DNA from: Telopea speciosissima
Taxonomy: Eukaryota; Streptophyta; Magnoliopsida; Proteales; Proteaceae
NCBI RefSeq assembly: GCF_018873765.1
Contig: NC_057926.1
Span: forward strand, 36,006,946-36,070,945
Length of the DNA stretch: 64,000 bases
Reading direction: 5' to 3'
A model generated the notes under the pieces. That model worked only from the letters and a program-made list of their open reading frames with translations. It searched no databases and was not told where the DNA came from. This document shows positions 45,099-57,481 of the stretch, one piece after another. A program made the position numbers and the translations under genes. Every line of letters begins with the position of its first letter. Positions within the stretch are counted from its first letter, which is position 1.

Positions 45099-46769
45099 TG
45101 ATAAACTCAGGTTGACATTGAGAGGGGGTGAATCAGGGTCACCAAAAACTTTCTTCCAATCTCTAACAGTTATCGCACTGGAGTTGTTTTCTCAATCACA
45201 ATTCAAAATTGGCCGGGGCAGTCCCATAATTATCAATCACACACAGACATGTCCACCACACACCACAACGTGGTTGGGTCCACCAGACAGTGTCCCTCTA
45301 CTCTGCACAACACACACTTCAAATATATGTTGAAAAATAAATGCAAGACAGAACACTAGATATACGTGGTTCGGCCAGAATGCCTACGTCCACGAAGGAA
45401 TACCCGTATAGGGTTTTGTATTCCCTCAATACACTACTCAAATTTTGATGGCTACAATCACCCAGGAACTCCCAATCCCTACTTCAGTTTTTGCAACCAC
45501 ACAAACGAGGGAAACTACCCCAATCTCTGTGCAAGCCCCCACTTGACAGAGTTACAATAATTAATTGCAAATAACAGAACTAAATCCCCCAATACAATGG
45601 CCAATATTGGCTTACAATCAAACTAGGTTTTTTTCAACTAAACATGCAACCTAGAAACTCACAATGGGGATTTACAATCAAAGATTACCTCTTGTAGAGT
45701 AATCCAACAATCATGAAGCCTCTGACGCATAGAAATCAAGTCTGTGTACGCTCCACTGCTCAAATCATCTTCAATACGGAGCCATCGAGCATAAACCAGT
45801 GATGTCATCGATTTTCTATGCTTAAACAGTTCTACAACTCATTCCAATGGATTCCTCTTGAAAAATCACCCAATTTCAAAAAAAATTTCGTCCCATTTGG
45901 ACTTCGGATGACCAAGATATGGCTTTCCAAAGTTGGATGCTCCAAAACGGGTAACCAGTGGTAGAATTATAAATAACTAGATTCTTCGTGACAAAACCAT
46001 GCGTAACGAGGACACATGTCCAAGAAATTCACAAAGCTATAAACGTTAAAAACAGGAGGTGATGTCATGCTGATGTCATACTTCACTACTCAATCCCTTA
46101 TTTCCTTTCTCTCTCCCTTCTTTTTTAAAAAGAATCTTGCATCAATCCGCGGCGTCCAAGAGGAATCTTGCACTAGATGCCGATCCGATGCCCGTGGTGA
46201 TTCTGGAACTTTAACAAAACAATGGGAAACCTCTGTATCCAGTAGCACTTAAAAAAAAACGACCAAGAAATTTGGCTAAGTATAAAACTTTTTGCCTATT
46301 TCAGATTTGCTCCGTTTTTGCGCATCAACGCGGAAACAACTGTAACTTTCTCGTCCAATACTGAAATGATGCGAGACTAGTTGCATTGGAACCATGACTC
46401 GATGAAATTAATTTCTCATGAGGACTTATTTGCCCAGTTCATCCATTAAGGCTTCCAAAAATAGCTTCAAAGTGGACCCCATTGTGCGATTCTATGAAAT
46501 CGCAGCTTTTGATGTACAAAACCTTCACCTGCTGCTTCGGCCCTTTGCCAAACACTTTTAGTGACCCAAAATACTGTCAATATACATCCTCTATGCTTGG
46601 ATGTCACTATAACCCTACCAAATGACCAAATTACCCTTGACACTGTGTAGAAGCCTGTTTGACCAGTTCAACTCTTCCAACTCACCAAAACCATTGCCGC
46701 ATCATCAAAATATCTAGAAACGTTGCCAACAATGACAACACAACTTCAAAATGCTCCAATTGCCCAACA
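45099..46769 (-). repeat. 5' LTR of the copia element
   Basis: TGATAAACTCAGG...TTGCCCAACA, partner of 38071-39738. Confidence 0.95.
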
Positions 46770-46774
46770 CAAAG

Positions 46775-47486
46775 CTTCCATTACAGACTATAATTGGATG
46801 TGCAAAATGTGGCCAGCTCATGATATTCCTTACGGGATAACATCGTATAAGGAAGAGACATATCTAAAGGTTGGGAATCCACTTACTTTTTGCCGATGAT
46901 TGTTTAATCCTTTCATAAGTAAAGCCAGATAATCTTCATAATTTAAGGAACTGCATTGATACCTACTGTAAAGCTACTAGCCAGCTTATCAGTTCCAAAA
47001 AATCCAAACTGATTTTCAGCCTAAATACCCCCTCCAGATTCAAACGGTGATTTTCAAGGGTGTTTTAAATCCCATATGGAGATGACAAGATGAAATACCT
47101 GGGGCTTCCCTCGTAGTTGGGTGTGAACAAATATGATTTATTTCGTGAAATCAGTGATAAAGCCTCCACCAAAATCCATGGGTGGACTAAGCAATTCTTA
47201 TCGCACGCGGGAAGGGAGGTTCTACTCAAAACCATAGTGTTCCCTACTCAGGCGTTTGCAACCTCTCATTTTAAGCTCCCTTCGACGTTCCACAGTCGTA
47301 TGAAGAAGGAAATTGCTAGTTTTTTCTGGGGAGAGAAGGCTAGCAACCATCAAACTCATTGGCTTTCATGGAGGAAACTATCCCAATCAAAAGAAAACAG
47401 TGGCCTGGGATTGAGAGATTCCCACCTCCACAATAGAGTTCTACTGGAAAAAGTCGCTTAGAAACTCATTCAGGAACCTGACTCCA
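46775..47486 (+). pseudogene. LINE reverse-transcriptase fragment
   Basis: The plus strand reads HLLFADDCLIL near 46884-46916. The RT thumb-like sequence in 47117-47461 follows (KIHGWTKQFLSHAGREVLLK, then IASFFWGEKASNHQTHWLSW). It is cut on the left by the copia insertion or its own truncation and on the right by the stub of the Ogre-like LTR. Confidence 0.85.
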
Positions 47487-47674
47487 GTCCTAGGCCCTAA
47501 CCCGAGGTGGCGACTTCACATTATATTAGCATATTTTAATGCTTGATCCTAATCCCCCATATATCAATATTATATATTGACAATATTATCTATTATCCAT
47601 CCATATATATATATAAAACCCATGTCGCCCATAAGGCTGAGGAACCCTTGTCCTGAGGACCACGGTACTTATAG
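47487..47674 (+). repeat. Truncated 5' LTR of the Ogre-like element
   Basis: Matches 58386-58573 almost throughout (gtcctaggcc...cacggtacttatag). The first 1.08 kb of the LTR is missing and abuts LINE sequence. Confidence 0.88.
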
Positions 47675-47692
47675 TGACGACTTCACTGGGGA
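47675..47692 (+). promoter_or_regulatory. Primer-binding site of the Ogre-like element
   Basis: TGACGACTTCACTGGGGA, one G-to-A and one C-to-T away from the tRNA-Arg-type Ogre site. Confidence 0.65.
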
Positions 47693-47814
47693 TGTGAGTG
47701 GACAAATATTCACTCGAGGTCAAACTTTCTAAATAGGTGCTATCAATAAATGACAGAATGTTCTCTCCAAACTTGTATGTAAAAAAAAAATTTTAAAAAA
47801 ATAAAAAAATAAAA

Positions 47815-47845
<31 letters not shown>

Positions 47846-49132
47846 CAAAATAAAAAAAATAAAAAATGTACAAAACAAAATACAAAAAAAATAAATAAAT
47901 AAATACCATAATATGTTTGTCTTGGCTAACCCCTGTGTGTACTAACCGCATCATACATAGTGCTCGAAGTGAAATCAAACGACGAGGGTACTCCCTGTCG
48001 TGTCTTTACCCTCGGGGAGGTGAGGCACGTCATACTAAGTACTCTGAGATCGGATGATAGCCGCTTCCTGTACCACTTTCTTGCACGCACACACTACATG
48101 GGAACCCCTCTTACCCCTGTAGTTAGTCGTTGGACCCCATGAGTAGTCATGGGTAATTCGTGGCGAAGCTACAACCCTTGATATTTACTATACGAGTTTA
48201 GAATCACCAGTGAGGGTATTCACTAGTGTGTTGTGGGGTGCTTTAGCCACCCAAAAAAGGCACTAGCTTGATTGCTCTGAGACTGTGTGACCTACTCTCT
48301 AGGTATATTAAAAGAACCACGTACCTGCAATTCGTGACCACGAGCGATAGGTATATTGGTTCTGCCAAGGATGACCTTATTCTGTCCTATTAAGCCTACC
48401 CATTACATGCATCATGTAGGAAAATAGACCATATATGATTAGGGTTCGACACAAACTAACCCTTGTTAGTTATGAGAAAGACCGAGCTTAGGGTCACTTA
48501 ACGATTAACCTGGCTTTATTACGAGATGCCACCAAAGGTAAGGAATTCCATAGTCCCGCGATGGTCCCTCAAAGAAAAATGGAAGTCCGCTCCCATGGAA
48601 CCTTACATGTCCCTCGAAATGAGAGCATCTCATGTTGAGCCCAGGCGCAATCATCAGTAACCCAATAACTAGGGTCTTTCTTTTGTCTGTTTTTATATGG
48701 TGTAAATAATAATAATAATAATAATAATAATATGCTTTGGCGACGATGGCATTTGAAGTATGGTCTGAGAGAACTTCTACAATATTAGAAGCTCCAATGA
48801 CGACTTCGATTACTTGAGCCAAATAAAATACAAAAAAAAAATGATAAAAGTAAAATACCAAAAAAGTGATAAAAATAAAATACAAAAATATGTTTAAAAT
48901 AAAAAAAATATTTTACATACTCAAGTAAATTCCTTGTGACCTGAAATAATTCTCTCTGACTTATGTAAAGCACAATTCACATCAAAAGACTTCCTGTTAC
49001 CCACGTGAGCCCGTTATGACAATAGGCTAACCCAAATTGGTCCGATCCAATCCAGAGGTGTTCAAGACTTCCCCTTCTCCACCCAACATCGTGAGGCAGA
49101 GTTTGATCAGGCTTTTCCCGGATAGAATCACT
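47693..49132. other. Leader region of the Ogre-like element
   Basis: Untranslated leader with AT-rich simple sequence: (AT)n near 47820-47845 and (AAT)n near 48705-48731. No gene recognised. Confidence 0.6.
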
Positions 49133-50794
49133 ATGGATTCGTTAAGCAGTGATCCACCCGAAGTACAGTTAGGTCGACAAATGGACCAATTACAGGCTGA
49201 GGTGGTAGAGATGAAGCAATTTATGGTGCAAATCTTGCAAACAGTACGAGACATGTCCCAAGGAGGCACAATACCTACTTTTAGGGAGCCGGAGCATGCT
49301 CGGCCTATGACTCGCAGAGTAGTCCCGACAGTGCCTAGGGTACCCACCAGGATTATGATGAAGGAAGAAGATGTCATGATCAACGTAACTCAGGAGTATC
49401 CCGAGACTGAAAGGGAGCGTATGATGAGGGAGAAAGTTGAAAAGCTTGAAATTACTGTCAAGGACACGGTTCACGAGGAGCCTGAAGATAACTTGGTGTT
49501 CTTCCCTGAAGGAAAGATACCCGAAGACTTTAAATGGAAATTGAATAAATTTGATGGTTTAGGTGATCCTAAAGCTCACCTCAAAATCTTTGCTACAGTG
49601 GCTAAATCTTGGGGCCTCACGAAAAATCAAATGGGGCAGACTTTTCTGTACTCACTTGCTGGACCTGCTTTGCGATGGTTGACACAGTTAGATCAGGCAC
49701 AGAAGACTTGGTCAACGGTGGTGAGAGCCTGTACAAAGCAGTACTCATACAACACTGAAGTGGATGTCACACGGAGAGAGTTGGAGACACTAAGGCAAGG
49801 TCCTACTAAAGGGTTCTACAATTTCATTATGAGGTTTAGAGAGAAGGCTATAAAGATGTGGAATCGCCCGACAGAAGCAGAACAGGTGGAGATGATCCTG
49901 GAGAATCTGTATGGAGAATATCACGATTGCCTTTACTACCAACACCTCAAGACTTTTGAAGAGCTAATGGCCGTAGGGAAGCGTATTGAAGACAAATTGT
50001 TTAGAAAGGCATATGGCCCGTATAGCCACACAATGCAATATCAGAGCCAAAATTCGGAGGCGAATATGGCAAATTCAAGGCAACGTGAGTTCACCGATTT
50101 GGGTGTGGCTAGGTCTCTTGCATATGCTAAATTGAAGAAACTGGGACTTCTGGGCACGGTTCCTCCACGATCGATCAGGGATCCTCCACCATTTTGGTAT
50201 GATCCAGATCAATACTGTGACTATCACACCCAAGAGGGGCACCCCACTGATGAATGCATTGCACTTGGGCATGCTATCCAAGACCTGCTGGAAGCAGGAA
50301 AATTCAAGTCAGGGGCAAAACAACAGTCTGTTAATCAGACAATCAATGCCCTCGAAGAAGATTTAGAAGGGTTTGATCTCACCTCCTTGATCCAAGCTTT
50401 ACCGATTCCTTTAGAAGAGGTAGTGACAGGTCAAAAGTCTCCATTAATGATGTTCGCCCAGGATGTTCATGAATCCTCTCTTCCTTCAACAACTGATATG
50501 ACCAAGCTGAATGGGTTTAAAGGCCATGGAGAGATCAAGGAAAAAGAGGTTTTGGCAGGATTGCAATATCGGATTGACCTTTTACCTCTCCATCTCCAAG
50601 AACAGATCATGCATCAGGTGTTACAATCAAGGAGTGAAGATTGCCTGGATTTGTTTCATGAAATTACTCTCCTCGACTGTGGGAATGACGACCTCCGAGG
50701 ACTTCCTGTCCATCCAGGTTATCCTTTCTTCAATATCTTCGGGATAAGAGACCTCTACCAGTTGTCTACTGAAGCCCTTTGTTTCCTTTTGTAA
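49133..50794 (+). CDS. Gag-like protein of the Ogre-like element
   Basis: An open frame of 553 codons from the ATG at 49133 (MDSLSSDPPEVQLGRQMDQL); the frame is open upstream to 49037 without an ATG. An N-terminal coiled coil (residues about 15-40) precedes the Retrotrans_gag-type domain at about residues 125-290 (KFDGLGDPKAHLKIF, FLYSLAGPALRWL, YNFIMRFREKAIKMW). A knuckle-like YCDYHTQEGHPTDEC follows near residue 360, the C-x3-H-x4-H-x4-C form seen in Tat/Ogre gags. It is the only long intact retroelement frame in the window. Confidence 0.85.
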   Translation: MDSLSSDPPEVQLGRQMDQLQAEVVEMKQFMVQILQTVRDMSQGGTIPTFREPEHARPMTRRVVPTVPRVPTRIMMKEEDVMINVTQEYPETERERMMREKVEKLEITVKDTVHEEPEDNLVFFPEGKIPEDFKWKLNKFDGLGDPKAHLKIFATVAKSWGLTKNQMGQTFLYSLAGPALRWLTQLDQAQKTWSTVVRACTKQYSYNTEVDVTRRELETLRQGPTKGFYNFIMRFREKAIKMWNRPTEAEQVEMILENLYGEYHDCLYYQHLKTFEELMAVGKRIEDKLFRKAYGPYSHTMQYQSQNSEANMANSRQREFTDLGVARSLAYAKLKKLGLLGTVPPRSIRDPPPFWYDPDQYCDYHTQEGHPTDECIALGHAIQDLLEAGKFKSGAKQQSVNQTINALEEDLEGFDLTSLIQALPIPLEEVVTGQKSPLMMFAQDVHESSLPSTTDMTKLNGFKGHGEIKEKEVLAGLQYRIDLLPLHLQEQIMHQVLQSRSEDCLDLFHEITLLDCGNDDLRGLPVHPGYPFFNIFGIRDLYQLSTEALCFLL

Positions 50795-50851
50795 CTTTGC
50801 GAAAGGTATGTGGTAGCATTCAGTTTTCGTGTTCCAGAATTGTTGACATAT

Positions 50852-51373
50852 ATGAGCCAGGACAAATTGCATCCAGAATTTGTTCCTCCTCCGTCAAACA
50901 CAATGAAATTTCTTCTTCGATTTCAGACACAGACTCAATGGCTCGAGCAATTATTCAGTTGTGCAAAATGGAATGTCCTCTATACCCTCCATAACCCTTA
51001 TTGGATACAGGAGTTGCGAGAAGAACCAAATATGAATCTGATCATGCGTCAAGCTCACTGCACCTTTCATTTTGGTACAATGTTCAATGTGGTGGATTTC
51101 TTTAATAAAGGATACAAAAAGGATGATTGGGAGAATATAAGGAATCATTTGTGTGAGATTAACGGAGTCCCTAAGGAGCAGATTCCTCCAGGATTATGGG
51201 AAAATCCTTTTGACGCTACCACCAGTTTTAAAAGAGAATACTTATTTTACATTGCCAGCCTGCAAAGTGGTAGAATCGCCGAAGAAAGTTTTCCGTATTC
51301 CTCCAATGGAACAGGGGTAGACACTGATTGGGGGCATCATTATCGCCCGAAGGCGTTAAACTACGGTCATTAA
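50852..51373 (+). CDS. Unrecognised ORF downstream of gag
   Basis: In the same frame as gag but separated by a TAA at 50792. First ATG at 50852; about 173 codons, ending NYGH. Trp/Tyr-rich (LFSCAKWNVLYTLHNPYWIQ, WGHHYRPKALNYGH). I recognise no domain. It could be a readthrough continuation of gag or part of a lost accessory frame. Confidence 0.4.
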   Translation: MSQDKLHPEFVPPPSNTMKFLLRFQTQTQWLEQLFSCAKWNVLYTLHNPYWIQELREEPNMNLIMRQAHCTFHFGTMFNVVDFFNKGYKKDDWENIRNHLCEINGVPKEQIPPGLWENPFDATTSFKREYLFYIASLQSGRIAEESFPYSSNGTGVDTDWGHHYRPKALNYGH

Positions 51374-53879
51374 CTTGATGAGTATCAGTTTCGTTGGCCA
51401 ACTTAAAATGGATTCAATACCCAACTTTGGTTAGAAGGGCATTTTGAATGGTACAAACTGCACAGTCCCATGACAAAGCAGTGACAGTGCTTCACTCTTG
51501 TGTAGACAAGATCGCACTAAAGACATCATTGGGTCAGCATCCCTTAGGTCTTTAGGTCTTTTCATTCAGTCGAATTTCCTTCTGTAAACTTGTCCACTGT
51601 GTTTTCCACAGTTATCAATGAATATGTTTCTTTCCCATCTGTCTAATCCCTTTCTTTTTTCAATTCATCCAAGTAGCAGTTTGTGATGATTTCATGACTG
51701 TTGGTATAAAAATAAAAATAAAAACTGCTATCCATTTTTCCAATGTCAAAGTCTTGATGGTCAAAGATCTGGAGCTTTCCATAAATCCCCTTCCAGCGAA
51801 CCGGAAGCCTGGATGAAGATTTCATCTCATAAAGCCTGTTAAGGGAGGCCCCCTTTGGCCGCTAGTCATCTCAAATAAACCCTGAGATAGCAAAATCCGT
51901 TAGTCCCCTAATTGTGCCTTAGCCATTCCCTTTTTTTTTTCAAAAAAAGAAAAAAAAAAGGACTCACTTTGGCCCACCTACACCTCATTATCCATATGTC
52001 CTCTTGCTCATCAAAATGCCCCATTGGCTTCTAGGGTCTAACCGGAAGAGGTCTCTCGGTGAAGTAAGATGTCACAAGGGCAATACGTTTCCAAAGGATG
52101 CAAAAAAAAAGAGAGTAGCTCCATCTCCACAATCAAAATTGGGCCAATCTCAAAAAGAAAAAAATAAGAGCTCAAAATAAAAGAGCAAAAAAAATAAAAT
52201 AAAATAAAAATGAGAGTTCAAAAAAAAAAAAGAGAAAAAGGTTCAAAAAAAAAAAAAAAAAAGAGAAGAGAGGATGCATTGGCTTAAGGCATTGCAAATA
52301 ATTGGGAGCACTTAGACCATGGGGCAAAAATAGCCACTTTTCCTTCGGAGATAATATTGTCAAAATTATCAGGGTTAAAATTACCAAAGTCTTCAATTGA
52401 GACACGAGAGGGATTGCCAAACTTTTTGATTATATTATTAAAAAAGAAGAAACTCCCCAACAAGTTCAGTTACCAGAATCTCGGTAAAGTTTTGAGAGCA
52501 GAAGTGTCGAGTCATGGTTAGACCCTAGGGGCACATTTGAGCCTTTAACATCCTTTGGAACCCAGTCCTAAGCCCCATTACAACCTAATAAAGCCCTCCC
52601 GGGGCAAATGGTGATGTGACTCTCATCCACAGCTTCGAGCTCACCCGGCTATGATGGAACTTAATCATCAAGGCTTTGACATTAAGGCATCTTTGTCCTG
52701 AACTACGTTCGACCTGATCCCTATTTGGGGTACAAAGGCAACTTGATGAAGTGATAATCAAGTTCGGTCCTCCCACATGTACAGTTTTCCATTCGTCCAT
52801 GTACAACTTTTTATTTTTGCTCACTTGCATCATATCTATCATATTTCTACTTTTTCCCCTTTCCCACTAGTATCCCTCTCTCTTTGATGCGATCCGATGA
52901 TGTAAATAAAAAGAAGCACGTCTACCAAGATCTTGAAGATTTCTGAAGAGATGATTAGGGGATTAAATGCCAACAGCATTGTACTCACCCTCTCAACCAG
53001 TAAGACGACCAGAAGAATTAACTTGTCATTGAGGATCCAAGATAAGAAGGACAAAGGAGCATAAGGAAAAAGGATTTTTTTCCTTGGGGCAATCCACCAG
53101 GCAAGAGCATGTGAAATTAAAGGGGCATGTTGTCCATGAGAATCGACTCCCAATCATGAAGAGTCTCAGCCTAAAAGACAAAATGACCGTACAAGTAGAG
53201 AAGGATGATACTGTCTGGGATAAACTGCCATGACTCTCCATGAAGGGAGGGAAGAACGACCTATCCACCCATCTTATTCATACACATTCTCTCAATTTAC
53301 CCCTTTTGACTCGCTTTGTCAAAAATTCACCCCACACCCGTTCGATGTTGGACAAGCGATGTTTGACGAGTCTACGTGTGTAACGGGATGAGAATAATAT
53401 GTCTATGTGGAATTATGCATTACTAGGTCAGAATGTGAATAACCATAAGTTTTCAAAATAAATTTCTCTCACAAATAAAATTATTTCTTAAAAAAAAAAG
53501 AAAAAGAAAAAAGGGTTTGAGTGAATCTCAGATTTCTCTGCCAAAGTTTTTTTTTTGGTAACGTATAATTGTGCACTAAGCTTTTGTGAAGGACAAGTGT
53601 TGTGCAACACAAAAATGGAGAATATCTGGTAAGTGTCTATGGTTGTATGTGATTACTTTTCACTTGCATGTATTTGTTTCATAAGCATTTGCATAGAATT
53701 GATTACTTGCATAGGGTTATGTTTTCCTTTTTGCATGACATAATTTGCATTAGGACTATGATTCTCTTTGCATACTAAAAATAAAAATATATATATAAAA
53801 ATATAAAAAATTGCTTGCATAAGATTTTTTTTTTGTTGCATTTTGGATCATAATGCAACTACCTGAGTTTTACTGGTAG
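51374..53879. other. Non-coding interior of the Ogre-like element
   Basis: A-rich, with runs of A near 51940-51958, 52080-52260 and 53486-53515. No protease, RT or integrase motif seen in any frame. Confidence 0.6.
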
Positions 53880-55640
53880 ACTTCCTTTCCATGGTCATCA
53901 TGGATACTGCACATGCATAGGATTGCATTTTCCTGACCAATGCCTTGATCATATACCATCTAAATTCTTATTTCCGTTGCACTCGCGTGCAACCTACTTA
54001 ACCAATCATGACAGAATTCGTATACAGTCTGGGCTCTGATCATTTAGTTCCATCGGACCCTCGTACTTCCTGCACTCATGTGCAGTTGGACTATCTGATC
54101 ACTGTTGAATTCATGTACAACTCGATCTCCAATTATTTGGCCCCATGTACAGTTTGACCAAGTCCTTAACCACTTCTGCACTCATGTGCATTTGGTTTTT
54201 TGGATCACTATTAGTTTGATCTTTCGGTTATACCAGATTCACGTATGGTTCCGCACTCTCGTGCAATTTGATCCTTTTGATCCCTACTATACTCGTGTAT
54301 AGTTCGATTACCATTTGAATCTTCTGGTCCCAGCTGTACTCGCGTACAAATTGATTGAACCTTTGACCCTATTGAACCCTGCTATGCTTGTGTATAGCTT
54401 GATCATTCATTGATTTTTTCAATCCCACTATACTCACGTATAGTTTGATCACTCTGTGACCTTTCTGATCCTTGCTATATTCGTGTATAGTTTGATCATC
54501 TCACTAACCTTTCGATCTCTGTTGTACTCGTGTACGGATTGATCCATCATTTGATCCTTCTCGTACTCGCGTACAAGTTAATTGTTGAACTTTTTGACCT
54601 TCACTCTACTTGCATGTATAGTTCAATCATACCATGAATCTTCAGTCTCTATTGTACTCGTGTGCAAATTGACCCATCATTCGATCCTTATAGTATTCGT
54701 GCACAAGATTGATCCAGTATCTGATCCCCCTTACACTCGTGTGCAAGTTAATCATTGACATTTCTAATCCTCGCTATACTCATGTATAGTTCAATCATCC
54801 CATAAATCTTCGATCTCATTGTACTCGCGTACAAGACTGATCTATTATATGATCCTCCTTGTACTCGTGTACAAATTAATCATTCAACTTTCTGATCCTC
54901 ACTATACTCGTGTGTAGTTCGATCATCTCATGAATCTTCAGTCTCTATTGTACTCGTGTGCAAATTGACCCATCATTTGATCCGCATTGTACTCATGTAC
55001 AAGATTGATCCATTACCTGATCCTCTTTGTACTCAAGTACAAATTAATCATTGAACTTTCTGATCCTCCCTATACTCGCCTGTAGTTCAATCAATCTATA
55101 AATCTTTTGGTCTCCACTGTACTCGAGTATAGATTGACCCATCATCCTAATCCTCTTTATACTCGTGTACAAGATTGATCCATTATCTGATTTTCCTTTT
55201 ACTCATGAACAAGTTATCATTAACATTTTTTATCTTCACTATACTTGTGTGTAGTTCGATCATCTAGTGAATCTTTGGTCTCCATTGTACTCATGTACAG
55301 ATTGACCCATCATCCTGATCCTCTTTATACTCGTGTACAAGATTGATCCATTATTTGATTTTCCTTGTACTCGTGTATAAGTTAATCATTAACATTTTTT
55401 TTATTTTCACTATACTCGTGTGTAGATCAATCATCCCGTGAATCTTCAGTCTCCATTGTACTCATGTACAGATTGATCCATCATTTTATCCTCATTGTAC
55501 TCGTGTACAAGATTGATCCATTATCTGATCCTCCTTGTACTCGTGTACAAGTTAATCATTAAACTTTCGGATCCTCACTATACTCGCGTGTTGTTCGATC
55601 ATCCCATGAATCTTTCGATCTCCATTGTACTCATGTACAA
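53880..55640. repeat. Tandem array of about 170 bp units with short palindromes
   Basis: Units contain, in order, TGTACTCGTGTACA-type and CTATACTCGTGTATAG-type imperfect palindromes spaced about 30-60 bp, joined by gatccatcatttgatcct and gatcatcccatgaatctt. The left part (53980-54600) is more diverged and the right part more regular, with about 6-8 recognisable long units. Confidence 0.8.
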
Positions 55641-56175
55641 ATCGATCCTTTTTAGTCTAAACCCATGAACAACTTATCATCTAAATCATTATTTTATCCG
55701 GCCACTATCGGACTCATGTATGGTCTGATCATCGTGATCTCTTGACCACTTCTGCACTTGTGCATAATTTTGTCGTCCAACCATTGTCAAAACTCTTGAA
55801 TGGCTCATTCCCCAGTAAGCATTTCAGTTGAGACCTGTCCCTCACTGAAACCATATCTTTCCCTCGGAATGATTGGAGTGTGTCGTTCCATAGGTCAGCC
55901 AGATCAGCTATAAGTACGCCATACCATTGTCTTAGATTGATCGAAGAGTGGCTTTCCACATGCCATCATTGACAGAATGATGTCTATACCATGCGAGCCC
56001 CTTCTCTGTGCCACAATACTTCTTCGGCATAAGGAGGATCTTACCCTATAGAGCAAAAAAAAAAAAAAAAACCACCTAAAAAAAAATATTTTCAAGAAAG
56101 GCCCTGAAAAGGGGAAAAACCCTAAATATTGAGGAAAAATCCTCATGCATCATGAATTATACTAACTCTTGTTCA
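55641..56175. other. Spacer between arrays in the Ogre-like element
   Basis: No gene recognised; an A-run lies at about 56050-56070. Confidence 0.5.
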
Positions 56176-56194
56176 AGATGTTAGCGCTAGGCTC

Positions 56195-56640
56195 AGTCGA
56201 GTTCTCTTGCTCCTAACCAAGCTCAGTCGAGTCCACTTGTTCCTAACCAAGCTCAGTCGAGTTCTCTTGCTCATAATCAAGATCAGTCAAGTCCCCTTGC
56301 TCCTAACTAAGATCAATCGAGTCCTCTTGCTCCCAACCAAGATCAATCAAGTCCTCTTGCTTTCAAAATCAAATGAATTCTTTCAAGATCAATTAATCAA
56401 GTCCTCTTTCTTTCAAGATCAATCAATCAAGTTCTCTTGCTTTCAAGATCAATCGAGTCCTTTTGCTCCAAATCAAGATCAATCGAGTCCTCTTGCTCCC
56501 AATCAAGATCAATCGAGTCCTCTTGCTCCCAATCAAGATCAATCGAGTCCTCTTGCTCCCAAACAAGATCAATCGAGTCCTCTTTCTCCCAACCAAGATC
56601 AATCGAGTCCTCTTGCTCCCAACCAAGATCAATCGGTTTA
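56195..56640. repeat. 30-bp tandem array
   Basis: About 15 units of the type gatcaatcgagtcctcttgc plus tcccaaccaa, regular on the right, diverged on the left. The period of 30 keeps several frames open, hence the 176-codon frame at 56207-56737. Confidence 0.9.
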
Positions 56641-56689
56641 TCAAAAAGATTTCATCGTGGTTAATAGATCTCAGTCTCTTGGCAACAGT

Positions 56690-57085
56690 CGAGTGGTGCC
56701 TTATCTAGATCTTTGGGCCAAGTGGTGCCTTATCTAGATCTTCGATCGAGCGGTGCCTTATCACCCTCAAATTTGATCTTTGGGCCGAGTGGTGCCTTAT
56801 CTAGATCTTTGGTCGAGCGGTGCCTTATCACCCTCAAATTTGATCTTTGGGCCGAGTGGTGCCTTATCTAAATCTTTGGTCGAGCGGTGCCTTATCACCC
56901 TCATATTTTTGGTCGACTCAAACTTGATCTTTTGGCCGAGTGGTGCCTTATCTTAAAATTTGGGCCGAGTGGTGCCTTATTTAGATCTTTGGTTGAGCGG
57001 TGCCTTATTACCCTCAAATTTGATCTTTGGGCTGAGTGGTGCCTTATCTAGATCTTCGATCGAGCGGTGCCTTATCACCCTCAAA
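56690..57085. repeat. 67-bp tandem array
   Basis: About 5-6 units combining gggccgagtggtgccttatc and ggtcgagcggtgccttatca with caccctcaaatttgatcttt, i.e. two related half-units per repeat. Confidence 0.9.
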
Positions 57086-57288
57086 ATTTAATTGAGCAAT
57101 GGTCACAAGATAGAGAATTGGCTTTTCCAAGTTTTTCTTTTGAGGATTATCGAAAGATTTCATCGTGATTAACCGTCTGTTTGTAGCAACTTTATCGCCT
57201 TTCAGCCAAGCGTCGGCAGTACATGCTCTTGGTGACAAAATTAGTCGGTCTTTTATCTTTACCCTTCGGCTGTTCTCACAGGCCTCGG

Positions 57289-57304
57289 CCAAAGAGGGGC
57301 AAAC
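57289..57304 (+). promoter_or_regulatory. Polypurine tract of the Ogre-like element
   Basis: AAAGAGGGGCAAAC sits directly before the LTR start TGTAGACAC, the expected place and composition for the plus-strand primer. Confidence 0.75.
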
Positions 57305-57481
57305 TGTAGACACTGATTTTTGTCACCCCCTAATTGGCGATGATGACAATGGGACATGGACGATGGATGACGCACTCTCCCTCTTTCTAGACCCAAGATA
57401 CCTGACCCATAAGACCAAGAACCATGCTGAGCACAAAATGACCCATTTTAGGTCCAAAAATAAGAAAAAATGACACTGCGC

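Larger units (their letters stand above)
38071..46769 (-). mobile_element. Complete but mutated Ty1/copia element with long LTRs
   Basis: 8.7 kb with LTRs 38071-39738 and 45099-46769, and perfect 5-bp target duplications caaag at 38066-38070 and 46770-46774. The order on the minus strand is gag, protease, integrase, RT, RNase H, which defines Ty1/copia. LTRs of about 1.67 kb and a long gag suggest the SIRE/Maximus side of copia, tentatively. Several frameshifts and stops make it non-autonomous. Confidence 0.95.

Noticed and set aside
47793-47978. Hydrophobic Phe/Tyr-rich minus-strand frame
   Set aside because: It arises from AT-rich simple sequence in the leader of the Ogre-like element.
53880-55640. 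Possible CRISPR-like array
   Set aside because: Repeats contain palindromes, but spacers are themselves repeated and the DNA is plant retroelement sequence.
56207-56737. 176-codon frame with a 10-residue repeat
   Set aside because: Produced by the 30-bp array; other frames across the same array are also open.
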